Positions 42,680 through 50,697 of a stretch of 64,000 bases of DNA are shown here, in pieces (within the stretch, counting starts at the first letter, position 1; each line of letters opens with the position of its first letter). Source of the DNA: Sphingobacteriales bacterium 44-15. GTDB lineage: Bacteria > Bacteroidota > Bacteroidia > Chitinophagales > Chitinophagaceae. The stretch is taken from assembly GCA_001899685.1 (NCBI GenBank), contig MKWG01000037.1, forward strand, positions 121,777 to 185,776, given 5' to 3'. The notes beneath the pieces are model-generated. The model saw only the letters and a program-made list of their open reading frames with translations. It did not search any database and was not told where the DNA came from. Made by a program: the position numbers and the translations under genes.

Positions 42680-42753
42680 ACCCCATAAATGCTTACTTTG
42701 TTTTTTTCCTAAGTTCAGTTATTATTGCACCTATTAACTATATTACGCGGCTG

Positions 42754-43398
42754 ATGAAATATTTTCTACGATATACTTTTTTTTTATTGCTTGTTTGTCC
42801 TTTTGCCGCTAAAGCGCAGTTCGAATCACTGAAAGATTCCGTAGTTCAATTGTATGGGATTGTAATGACACACGACAGCCTGAAAGGTATACCCGGGGTA
42901 ACAGTGATGGTAGAAGGTCAGAACCGGGGCACTATTACCAATGAGCAGGGCGTATTTTCTATAGTGGTGCTCAAAGGAGATAAAGTACGTTTTTCGCATG
43001 TGTCGTACAGAACGGAGACCGACAGGATCCCGGTTGATATACCCGGTAATCAATATAACATGGTAAAGCTGATGGCAGAAGATACGGTATATCTTCCTAC
43101 AGCCATCATTAAGGCCAGACCCACCAGGGAGCAGTTTGAGCGGGACTTTGTAAATAATGATGTGCCGGACGACGGTATTGAGATTGCCCGTCAAAATACC
43201 AGTGAAGCCAAACGAAAGGCGCTCATGCGTATGCTGCCAAGAGACGGCGGTGAAGCCACCAATTATGCCTTAACAAAAAGCGCACAGAGCTACTACTACC
43301 AGGGACAGGCTCCGCCTATGAATATATTCAATCCCTTTGCGTGGAGCGAGTTCATAAAAGCATGGAAGCGCGGGGATTTTAAAAAGAAAGATTATTAG
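42754..43398 (+). CDS. carboxypeptidase-like regulatory domain protein (CarboxypepD_reg-like)
   Basis: A 214-residue exported protein with a signal peptide (MKYFLRYTFFLLLVCPFAAKAQ). Residues about 32-110 form a beta-sandwich of the CarboxypepD_reg type (LYGIVMTHDSLKGIPGVTVMVEG to RFSHVSYRTETDRIPV), as found at the N-terminus of SusC-type receptors. The rest, with ARPTREQFERDFVNNDV and NIFNPFAWSEFIKAWKRGDF, is conserved-looking but unknown. It does not continue into a beta-barrel. It is upstream of an acyl-CoA dehydrogenase gene with a hairpin repeat between. Confidence 0.75.
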   Translation: MKYFLRYTFFLLLVCPFAAKAQFESLKDSVVQLYGIVMTHDSLKGIPGVTVMVEGQNRGTITNEQGVFSIVVLKGDKVRFSHVSYRTETDRIPVDIPGNQYNMVKLMAEDTVYLPTAIIKARPTREQFERDFVNNDVPDDGIEIARQNTSEAKRKALMRMLPRDGGEATNYALTKSAQSYYYQGQAPPMNIFNPFAWSEFIKAWKRGDFKKKDY

Positions 43399-43402
43399 CG
43401 TT

Positions 43403-43460
43403 GGTGAATAGTGAATGGGCAATGGTGAATGCATTCACTATTCACTATTCACCATTCACT
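43403..43460. repeat. GGTGAAT heptad inverted repeat
   Basis: GGTGAATAGTGAAT at 43403-43416 is exactly complementary to 43440-43453, a 14-bp stem with a 23-base loop. It starts 4 bases after a stop codon and gives the downstream gene a false 16-residue N-terminus. Confidence 0.8.
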
Positions 43461-43476
43461 AAATCATCAATCAGCT

Positions 43477-44376
43477 ATGCATACAATCAGGAGCGTTACA
43501 GTGATAGGAGCAGGCACCATGGGCAATGGCATTGCGCATGTATTTGCACAACACGGTTTTACCGTAACGCTTGTCGATATCAATGCTGCTTCACTAGCAA
43601 GGGCGCTCCAAACTATTGAAAAAAATGCTGACAGGCAATTGAATAAAGGAACCATCACGCCCGAAATAAAAGCACAGCTCTTCAGGCAGCTCTCTACCTC
43701 TACCAATCTGCCGGAAGCTGTTCAAAATGCCGATCTTGTTATAGAAGCCGCCACAGAAAATAAAGCCGTCAAACTGGATATTTTCAGGCAGCTTGACGAT
43801 GCTGCCCCTTCCACAGCTATACTGGCTACCAATACTTCCTCTATTTCCATTACGGCCATAGCATCTGCCACCCGGCGACCGGGGAAGGTCATCGGTATGC
43901 ATTTCATGAACCCGGTACCGGTAATGAGGCTTGTGGAGATCATCAACGGCTACTCCACTGAAAAAGAAGTTACTGAACAAATAGTAAAGCTGAGCGAAGC
44001 GCTGGACAAAACGCCCTGTATTGTAAACGATTATCCCGGCTTTATAGCCAACAGGATATTAATGCCTATGCTGAATGAAGCGATATACAGCCTTTATGAA
44101 GGCGTGGCGGGCGTAACCGGAATAGATACCGTAATGAAGCTGGGAATGGCACATCCTATGGGACCATTGCAACTGGCAGATTTCATAGGATTGGATGTCT
44201 GCCTGAGCATATTGCGTGTATTGCACGAAGGTTTTGGGAACCCTAAGTATGCACCCTGCCCCTTACTGGTAAATATGGTAGCCGCCGGGAAACTGGGCGC
44301 TAAAACAGGTGAAGGATTTTATATTTATTCCAAAGACAGCAGGTCGCCGGCGCCCTCTCCTTCTTTTGCCGGATGA
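43477..44376 (+). CDS. 3-hydroxybutyryl-CoA / 3-hydroxyacyl-CoA dehydrogenase
   Basis: About 299 residues. I use the ATG at 43477 (MHTIRSVTVIGAGTMGNGIAHVFAQHGF) because the longer frame from 43429 is encoded by the hairpin repeat. The NAD motif is GAGTMGNG. The active-site segment GMHFMNPVPVMRLVEIING with His, and the C-terminal GVAGVTGIDTVMKLGMAHPMGPLQLADFIGLD, are diagnostic. It oxidises or reduces 3-hydroxyacyl-CoA in fatty acid or butyrate metabolism. No other beta-oxidation genes are adjacent. Confidence 0.93.
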   Translation: MHTIRSVTVIGAGTMGNGIAHVFAQHGFTVTLVDINAASLARALQTIEKNADRQLNKGTITPEIKAQLFRQLSTSTNLPEAVQNADLVIEAATENKAVKLDIFRQLDDAAPSTAILATNTSSISITAIASATRRPGKVIGMHFMNPVPVMRLVEIINGYSTEKEVTEQIVKLSEALDKTPCIVNDYPGFIANRILMPMLNEAIYSLYEGVAGVTGIDTVMKLGMAHPMGPLQLADFIGLDVCLSILRVLHEGFGNPKYAPCPLLVNMVAAGKLGAKTGEGFYIYSKDSRSPAPSPSFAG

Positions 44377-44382
44377 AGGATT

Positions 44383-44421
44383 TGTCATTTGACGTTTGTC
44401 GTCTATCGTTTATCGTTCACA
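44383..44421. repeat. TTTGTCA/TTTATCG heptad repeat
   Basis: TTTGTCA-TTTGACG-TTTGTCG-TCTATCG-TTTATCG-TTCACAC in 7-bp phase just after the 3-hydroxyacyl-CoA dehydrogenase gene. Confidence 0.65.
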
Positions 44422-44489
44422 CCATTACATGATATCTGCAAATACAATGGACATTCCTCTCTGGATTGATTTCCTTATCTTGGCACCCT

Positions 44490-45254
44490 ATGCTTATCCT
44501 GTCTAAGATCATATCAATCTTTTTAAACCCACTGCTATGGATCGTTATTGTTCTTATACGGGGCGTATGTACCAAAAATGAAAGGAGAAAAAAAAGATGC
44601 TATACAACCGGGATCATCATGCTCCTGTTTTTCAGCAACAGCTTTATTCTCAATAAGCTTATTATGGCCTACCAGCCTGAAAGGTATGAATTACGAAAGA
44701 ATGAAACATTCAGTGCCGGAATACTTTTAGGTGGTTTTGCAGGCATGAACAAAAGAGACCATCAAACTTATTACAGCGATCATGCTGACAGGTTCATCCA
44801 GGCTGCCGAACTATACAAGACCGGGCATATTAAAAAAATTATTATTGCCGCAGGCGATGCCTCGATCCTTGATAAAAATGATTTCAGGGAAGCGGATTTT
44901 GCGCGGCAGCAACTGATCAACCTGGGGATACCGGCTGCCGATGTCTTTGCAGACAGGAGCTCCCGCAATACCGCAGAAAATGCTGCCAATGCCAAAGCTA
45001 TCATTGATTCGATGCACTTCTCCCCGCCTTATTTGCTGATAACCTCCGCCCTCCACATGCCGAGAGCGCAAAGAACATTTGAGAAAGCCGGGCTGCAAAT
45101 ACAGGCTTTCCCCTGCGCTTTCCAGGTAACACCGATGGAAAAATATGCTTTTGCCGACTATTTCATTCCATCCGGGGGAACTATTAAAACCTGGAGCTTT
45201 TTTCTTCGGGAAATAGTGGGGGTGATGGCGTATAAAATTACGGGGAGGGGATAA
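44490..45254 (+). CDS. YdcF family protein (DUF218)
   Basis: About 254 residues. Two N-terminal membrane segments (about 1-24 and 45-62) are followed by the DUF218 domain: AGILLGGFAGMN, YKTGHIKKIIIAAGD, RSSRNTAENAANAKAI and LLITSALHMPRAQRTFEKAGL, with acidic and Ser/Arg residues typical of this SAM- or nucleotide-related fold. The ATG at 44490 is chosen over a TTG at 44466. Members affect envelope or peptidoglycan-related processes (SanA, ElyC), but no exact role can be read here. Confidence 0.85.
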   Translation: MLILSKIISIFLNPLLWIVIVLIRGVCTKNERRKKRCYTTGIIMLLFFSNSFILNKLIMAYQPERYELRKNETFSAGILLGGFAGMNKRDHQTYYSDHADRFIQAAELYKTGHIKKIIIAAGDASILDKNDFREADFARQQLINLGIPAADVFADRSSRNTAENAANAKAIIDSMHFSPPYLLITSALHMPRAQRTFEKAGLQIQAFPCAFQVTPMEKYAFADYFIPSGGTIKTWSFFLREIVGVMAYKITGRG

Positions 45255-45261
45255 AGACAGA

Positions 45262-45345
45262 GACAAACGGCAGACGACAAACGATAAATGTGAAACGATA
45301 AATCCTCCGTGAAACTTCGTGCTTCCGTGTCTTTGTGGTTCACCC
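45262..45345. repeat. CAAACGA/GAAACGA heptads and a CTTTGTGG-type element
   Basis: CAAACGG-CAGACGA-CAAACGA-TAAATGT-GAAACGA-TAAATCC in 7-bp phase is followed by an element like CTTCGTGCTTCCGTGTCTTTGTGG, related to sequence at 7942-7978 (CTTTGCG...CCTTTGCGTG). It fills the space before the BtuB-like receptor promoter. Confidence 0.55.
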
Positions 45346-45346
45346 C

Positions 45347-45376
45347 TTTCTCTTTATCCCAAGTTTCCTACATTTG
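45347..45376 (+). promoter_or_regulatory. promoter of the BtuB-like receptor gene
   Basis: TACATTTG at 45369-45376 matches the -7 consensus exactly. TTTC at 45347-45350, 18 bases upstream, may be a poor -33. The ATG is 20 bases after the element. No riboswitch is visible. Confidence 0.45.
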
Positions 45377-45395
45377 CCGCCACTAAACTTTCTGC

Positions 45396-47315
45396 ATGAA
45401 ACAAATTTTGCCGGCGCTGCTGATTTTCACATGCTATTTTGCACAGTCCCAGGAAATTGAGCTGGATCCAATAACGGTAACGGCTACACTAAGCCAGAAA
45501 CGGTCCTCCGAAACCGGCCGTAATATCACCATCATCAAAGGAGAAAATTTTAAGAATCTACCCGTTCATTCGCTGGATGAACTATTGCGCTATGTGCCCG
45601 GCGTAGAGATCCAGGCACGCGGCCCCATGGGCTCGCAAAGCGATATTGTGCTGAGAGGCGGCACTTACCAGCAGGTACTGGTGATACTGGATGGCATGCG
45701 CCTGAATGACCCAAATACAGGACATTTCAACAGCTATATTCCTATCGCTCCGGCAGAAATAGACAGGATAGAGATCCTGAAAGGAGCTTCGTCCGCCCTG
45801 TATGGCGCCGATGCTGTCGGCGGTGTGATCTATGTGTTCACGAAGACATTTACGGCAAAGCAGGATCAGGATATTGCCACGGCATCTGCCGGTATTTCGG
45901 CCGGGCAATATGGATATATGAATGCGGATGCAGGCATGTTTTACAGCAAGAAAAATTTTAGCGTAAGCGGCGGCGTGATCACTAACAATGCCGGTGGCGT
46001 GCAGCAGCGTGGCATCAAAGGATATTTTCATAACACCACCGCTTCAGTGTCGGCAAAATATTACTTCAGCCCGAAATGGGATATCGCTTACCGCTATGCT
46101 TATGATAACCGCGACTTTGCGGCGCAGAATTTTTATACTACCTATTCCTTTGATACGGCAAACGAAAAAGTATCTTCCCACTGGCAGCAGCTCAGCCTTG
46201 GGTTCCATACACAAAAGCAAAAACTAAAACTTGATGCCGGCTTTAAACGTGTGAATGATAACTATCAGTTTGCGCCGGCATCTGCTGCTAACGCCAACAT
46301 ATCAAAACTTTTCCAGGGACTCCTGCAATACGAGAATGAGATCAATGCAAAGACCACGCTTATAGCAGGATTTAATTACCAGCAAAAAATCATCCGCTCC
46401 AACGACAGGGGAGATCATGATCTTTTCCTCGCTTCGCCATTCATTTCTTTATCCTCTCAGCCCGCCCGTAATTTGTATGTTCATCCGTCTTTACAATGGG
46501 TGACGTTCAAAAATATCTCTTCCGAACTAGTACCGCAACTGGATATTTCTTACAAAAACAAAGGAATACAATTAAGAGGCAGCGTAGGCAAGACGATAAG
46601 AGATGCAGATTTTACAGAACGATATAATAATTACAATAAATCGCTGGTGAAATCAGGCTCTATTGGGAATCCTGACCTGAAAGCAGAACGATCTGTAAGC
46701 TACGAAGCAGGGGCTGATCTGTTTGTAAAAACTTACCTGAAATTGTCCGCAACATTTTTTCAACGGTTCCATCAAAGGTTAATAGATTACAGCACCACAC
46801 CTTATGATGAAATGCCGAGAAAAGAAAATCTTATTCCTACGGGCACTTATGCTTTGGCAAAAAACATTGCATCGGTAAATACTACGGGGTTCGAAACCGA
46901 TGCTCAGTATACGCATCACTTCACTGAGCTGCATCGCCTGTCCGGAAGTCTCGGCTTACTATGGCTTGACAGTAAGAGCAGCGACAGCATTCCTTCATTT
47001 TATATTTCATCACATGCCAGGTTCCTGACCAACTTTTCACTGATATACCAATATAAAGATATTTCCTTTAGCATAAACGGGTTGTATAAAAGAAGAAAAA
47101 CACAGACGGCTTCTTCGATAAACGCCGCGATCACACCAGACTATTTTGTTATGAATGCAAAAGCGGAGTATAGTTTTCTACAACGTTCTCTCTCCGTTTT
47201 TGCAGAGCTTGACAATGTATTCAACAGGAAATATAGCGACCTGTTGGGCGCTGTTATGCCCGGCAGTTGGTTCATAGGCGGCATAAAATTTCAATGGGCT
47301 AAAAAGCAACAATAA
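45396..47315 (+). CDS. TonB-dependent receptor, BtuB/vitamin-type
   Basis: A 639-residue outer membrane receptor. A signal peptide (MKQILPALLIFTCYFAQSQ) is followed by a short segment with the possible TonB box IELDPITVTAT (residues 21-31), the plug domain (about 35-150, SLDELLRYVPGVEIQARG, DGMRLNDPNTGHF, IEILKGASSALYGADAVGG) and a 22-strand barrel ending in WFIGGIKFQWAKKQQ. The size and plug resemble BtuB. It probably imports a corrinoid, another cofactor or a metal complex. It lacks the N-terminal CarboxypepD domain of SusC receptors, and no SusD gene is adjacent. Confidence 0.85.
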   Translation: MKQILPALLIFTCYFAQSQEIELDPITVTATLSQKRSSETGRNITIIKGENFKNLPVHSLDELLRYVPGVEIQARGPMGSQSDIVLRGGTYQQVLVILDGMRLNDPNTGHFNSYIPIAPAEIDRIEILKGASSALYGADAVGGVIYVFTKTFTAKQDQDIATASAGISAGQYGYMNADAGMFYSKKNFSVSGGVITNNAGGVQQRGIKGYFHNTTASVSAKYYFSPKWDIAYRYAYDNRDFAAQNFYTTYSFDTANEKVSSHWQQLSLGFHTQKQKLKLDAGFKRVNDNYQFAPASAANANISKLFQGLLQYENEINAKTTLIAGFNYQQKIIRSNDRGDHDLFLASPFISLSSQPARNLYVHPSLQWVTFKNISSELVPQLDISYKNKGIQLRGSVGKTIRDADFTERYNNYNKSLVKSGSIGNPDLKAERSVSYEAGADLFVKTYLKLSATFFQRFHQRLIDYSTTPYDEMPRKENLIPTGTYALAKNIASVNTTGFETDAQYTHHFTELHRLSGSLGLLWLDSKSSDSIPSFYISSHARFLTNFSLIYQYKDISFSINGLYKRRKTQTASSINAAITPDYFVMNAKAEYSFLQRSLSVFAELDNVFNRKYSDLLGAVMPGSWFIGGIKFQWAKKQQ

Positions 47316-47362
47316 TGCTGCAAAATAACTTATCAAAAAGGGGTTGCATCCTACGCTTTATT

Positions 47363-48898
47363 TTATTTCACTTCCTCTGCAACGGCATCCACTACCGTAT
47401 CCCCTCCACCCTGTTTTTTTCCTGCCAGATAAGTTGGCAGATCCATCCCTGCCATATCAAAAAGATCTTTGAGCGGCGGCACTGATCTGTACAGTCCCGA
47501 AACAAATCCTGCGGTTGAGTTTTTACCATCGGCATCCTGCCCGCCATCCCATACGGTTATCTTATCAATCTTAATATTTTTGATGGCTTCTGTCTGCAGC
47601 TTTACCAGCTCCGGCAGCTTATCGGCAACAAGCAGCAATACAGCATCCTTGGGATCATTGCCGGCAGCCTTCACGATCCTGTCGAGACCTTCCGCCTGCT
47701 TGGTCAGTATTTCATACATACCTCTTGCTTCCGCCTCAAGCTTTGCATAGATAGCATCCGCTTCCCCCTTTGCTTTTTCACGTACCTGTTCCGCTGCAGC
47801 CTGTGCTTCAATGATCAGTTTCTGTTTTTGGATATCCGCAGCTACTACAATTGTAGCGTTCTGCGAAGCGCGGTCTCTTTCCGCGCGTGCATTCTCCGCT
47901 TTCTGTTCCGCCATATAGGCTTCTTCCAAAGCTTTGGCGGATTGTACTTTTTCGGCTGCTATCGCTTTTTTCAATGCTTCCGCTTCTCTTTCCCGCCGCT
48001 CGGATTCGGAGTTGGCGATCTGTATCTTCGACTGGTTTTCACCCTGGACGGCAATAGCATTTGCTTCTGCTGTTTTCACCCTTGTATCTCTTTCGGCCTC
48101 TGCTTTACCAATATTTTCATCGCGGTTGGCGCCCGCGATCTGTATCTCCTTTTCTTTAAGGGCGTTGGCCACGTTGATGTCGCGGTCTCTCTGAGTTTCC
48201 GCCACTTTAATATCGCGTTCTTTTTCCGCAGTTGTTTTGCCGATGTCTCCGGTGCGTTCCTGTTCTGCCACACGTATTTTAGCTTCATTAATAGCCTTGG
48301 CAGCGGCTTCTTTTCCCAGTGCATCTATATAACCGCTTTCGTCTTTAATATCCGTAACATTCACATTGATCATCTTTAAACCTATCTTGTTCAGCTCGGC
48401 TTCTACATTTGAGGCAATATTTGCCAGGAACTTATCACGGTTATTGTTGATCTCTTCGATATCCATCATCGCAACCACCAAACGCATCTGCCCGAGAATG
48501 ATATCTTTTGCAAGATCATGAATAGCCTGGCGCTGCATAGCCAGCAGGCGTTCCGCAGCATTCTGCATTACGGAAGGTTCGGTGGAAATACCTACTGTAA
48601 AACGGGAAGGAACGTCTACGCGGATATTTTGCTTGCTAAGCGCACTGGTGAGGTTTACCTCCAGGGAAAGCGGTGTGAGGTCTAAGAACGAATAATCCTG
48701 TATGATGGGCCATATAAAAGCAGCACCGCCATGTATGCACTTCGCGGTACGCGCTCCCTCCGCATTGGCGCCCACTTTACCAAATACTACAAGTATCTTG
48801 TCAGAAGGACATCGCTTGTAACGGCGGAACATGGAAAATATAAGAATAAAAAAGAACAGTACTGCAACTGCAATAATAATGATCAGGTATTCGCCCAT
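47363..48898 (-). CDS. flotillin family (SPFH) protein
   Basis: About 511 residues. An N-terminal membrane helix (YLIIIIAVAVLFFFILIFSMF) is followed by an SPFH domain (residues about 25-200, with LDLTPLSLEVNLTSALSKQNI) and a long coiled coil (about 205-390) rich in Ala, Glu and Lys with EAEA/AEAE-type repeats. The C-terminal part (VAADIQKQKLIIEAQAAAEQVREKAKGEAD) is typical. I start at the ATG at 48898, since the longer frame begins at a TTG and overlaps the upstream gene. Flotillins organise membrane microdomains and usually pair with an NfeD/YuaF-type protein, as here. Confidence 0.9.
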   Translation of the reverse strand: MGEYLIIIIAVAVLFFFILIFSMFRRYKRCPSDKILVVFGKVGANAEGARTAKCIHGGAAFIWPIIQDYSFLDLTPLSLEVNLTSALSKQNIRVDVPSRFTVGISTEPSVMQNAAERLLAMQRQAIHDLAKDIILGQMRLVVAMMDIEEINNNRDKFLANIASNVEAELNKIGLKMINVNVTDIKDESGYIDALGKEAAAKAINEAKIRVAEQERTGDIGKTTAEKERDIKVAETQRDRDINVANALKEKEIQIAGANRDENIGKAEAERDTRVKTAEANAIAVQGENQSKIQIANSESERREREAEALKKAIAAEKVQSAKALEEAYMAEQKAENARAERDRASQNATIVVAADIQKQKLIIEAQAAAEQVREKAKGEADAIYAKLEAEARGMYEILTKQAEGLDRIVKAAGNDPKDAVLLLVADKLPELVKLQTEAIKNIKIDKITVWDGGQDADGKNSTAGFVSGLYRSVPPLKDLFDMAGMDLPTYLAGKKQGGGDTVVDAVAEEVK

Positions 48899-48914
48899 AA
48901 AAAAGAGTTTGGGG

Positions 48915-49505
48915 TTAAGCAAAATTTGAGGTTACTAATAAAATATTTTCATTTACCACTCCGGTGATCTTCACCAGGCTGCCGCTGGATATATCGGTAG
49001 CCTGATCGGTAATGGCATTGAGCTCCCGCAGCGTGCCCTGGATCTTTACATGCACTTTACCCATGCCTTTTCTTGCCGCCGGAATAATAAGATAAACCGT
49101 TGCCGTTTGATCCACCGCATTGCCTATATTCATCGTACCGCTTTCTTTGAGGCGGCCCATCAGGCGCATTAATATTACCATGGCAGTTACCACAATAATA
49201 CCCGACAGCAGGGAAAACAGTATTGTAGCCGCCACGCTCCTGTTACCATGGATGCAGGCTATACCACTCCAACCGAACATGGTAAAAAAAGCGATCATAT
49301 TTTTTATGGTGAAGAACTGGTAACCGATCCCGTCGTCATGATCTATATAGCTGTCAGCATCTCCCATAGCAGTATCATTATCGCCTGCAGCAAAGGAGAG
49401 GATGGTTTGTACCAGGAACAAAAGAGAAAACAGGAGCGCAATCACCCAGAATATTTTTTCAAATAACTGCATGGATTGCCACCAGGTGCTTATATCAAGT
49501 AGCAT
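48915..49505 (-). CDS. NfeD/YuaF/YqiJ-like membrane protein with C-terminal OB fold
   Basis: About 196 residues. Three membrane segments (about 15-40, 68-85, 95-117) are followed by a beta-rich OB-like domain (TATVYLIIPAARKGMGKVHVKIQG to SLVKITGVVNENILLV), as in flotillin partners YuaF and YqiJ. The ATG at 49505 (MLLDISTWWQSM) is preferred to the 49607 frame, whose N-terminus overlaps the divergent dehydrogenase gene. It lies 16 bases upstream of the flotillin start, so the pair is an operon. Confidence 0.82.
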   Translation of the reverse strand: MLLDISTWWQSMQLFEKIFWVIALLFSLLFLVQTILSFAAGDNDTAMGDADSYIDHDDGIGYQFFTIKNMIAFFTMFGWSGIACIHGNRSVAATILFSLLSGIIVVTAMVILMRLMGRLKESGTMNIGNAVDQTATVYLIIPAARKGMGKVHVKIQGTLRELNAITDQATDISSGSLVKITGVVNENILLVTSNFA

Positions 49506-49581
49506 GGTTTGGGGGTTTTCCCGAAAATAAGGAAAAACAGGTTTTATTACTGCCAAATTCCAATATAAATTTGATGCCGAT

Positions 49582-50580
49582 ATGAAAATCATATTTTTTT
49601 CTGCCAAACCTTACGACAGGAGTTTTTTTAATAAGCATAACGGGCAATTTGGATTCGAACTGGAGTTTTTCGATACTCATCTTGGCCCGCATATTGTGCA
49701 CGCCATTACTGCTGCAGATGCAGTTTGTGTTTTTGTAAATGATAAAGTAAATGCAGAAGTAATAAGAGTGCTTGCAGAAAAAGGAATAAAAGTTATTGCC
49801 CTGAGGTGCGCCGGTTTTAATAATGTAGACCTGGAAGCGGCCCAAAGATATGGGCTTAAAGTATGCAGGGTGCCGGCATATTCCCCTGAAGCAGTGGCAG
49901 AGCATGCGCTTGCCATGATCCTCACGCTCAACCGGAAAACGCATAAAGCGTATAACCGGGTAAGAGAGCAGAATTTTTCCCTGAACGGATTATTAGGATT
50001 TAATCTCCATGGAAAAACGGTGGGCGTTATAGGTACCGGGAATATCGGCAAAGCGTTCTGCAGGATAATGACGGGCGTAGGATGTCGTGTACTGGGGCAC
50101 GACCTTACAGAAGACCAGGAGCTTAAAGATACCGGGGTAGTATATAAACCGCGGGAAGAGGTATTAAGACAATCAGATATCATTTCCCTGCATTGCCCGC
50201 TGACAGAGGAAACACATAATTTAATCAATCGTGATACTATAGTGCAAATGAAGAAAGGTGTTATGCTCATCAATACCAGCCGGGGTAAGCTCATTCACAC
50301 AGCAGATGCTATTGAAGCGTTGAAAACAGGCCAGATCGGCTACCTGGGCATTGATGTATACGAGCAGGAGGAAAAATTATTTTTTAAAGACCTGTCAGAA
50401 AGTATTATTGATGATGATACCATACAGCGGCTAATGAGCTTTCCAAATGTGCTGGTAACTGCGCACCAGGCGTTTTTTACTGCAGAAGCGCTTAATGAAA
50501 TTGCACTGACCACATTTGAGAACATCCGGCAATTATTATCAGGCAGGGATGTAAGCCATAAGGGAGCGTTGCTATGCTGA
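49582..50580 (+). CDS. D-lactate dehydrogenase-like 2-hydroxyacid dehydrogenase
   Basis: A 332-residue D-isomer 2-hydroxyacid dehydrogenase of the LdhA type. MKIIFFSAKPYDRSFF at the start, NAD motif VIGTGNIGKAFCRIM (about 150-164), and active-site Arg, Glu and His (LRCAGFNNVDL, CPLTEETHNLI, VTAHQAFFT) are conserved. It interconverts pyruvate and D-lactate. TAAATTTG at 49566-49573 is an exact -7 element only 8 bases before the ATG, with TTTA 19 bases further upstream; this would give a very short or absent leader. Confidence 0.9.
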   Translation: MKIIFFSAKPYDRSFFNKHNGQFGFELEFFDTHLGPHIVHAITAADAVCVFVNDKVNAEVIRVLAEKGIKVIALRCAGFNNVDLEAAQRYGLKVCRVPAYSPEAVAEHALAMILTLNRKTHKAYNRVREQNFSLNGLLGFNLHGKTVGVIGTGNIGKAFCRIMTGVGCRVLGHDLTEDQELKDTGVVYKPREEVLRQSDIISLHCPLTEETHNLINRDTIVQMKKGVMLINTSRGKLIHTADAIEALKTGQIGYLGIDVYEQEEKLFFKDLSESIIDDDTIQRLMSFPNVLVTAHQAFFTAEALNEIALTTFENIRQLLSGRDVSHKGALLC

Positions 50581-50581
50581 T

Positions 50582-50697
50582 GGTGAATGAATGTGAAACG
50601 TGAAAAGATAAAGGTGAAACTTTCACATCTCACTTTTGCCTTTTCACGTCTGACAGTCTTACCACTTATCACTTACCACTCACTACCATTTATCTCT
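50582..50697. repeat. heptad repeat block (GTGAAAC, TTTCACA, CTTATCA units)
   Basis: GTGAAAC-type units (from about 50592) face TTTCACA-TCTCACT-TTTGCCT-TTTCACG-TCTGACA in 7-bp phase, followed by a CTTACCA-CTTATCA-CTTACCA series up to the stop of the type IX secreted protein. It lies between convergent genes. Confidence 0.7.

Noticed and set aside
45300-45396. Cobalamin riboswitch before the BtuB-like receptor
   Set aside because: The upstream region is a heptad repeat followed by a promoter only 20 bases from the ATG; there is no room or conserved core for a B12 riboswitch.
49677-50294. A 205-codon minus-strand frame opposite the D-lactate dehydrogenase
   Set aside because: Antisense to a clear enzyme gene and without any recognisable feature.
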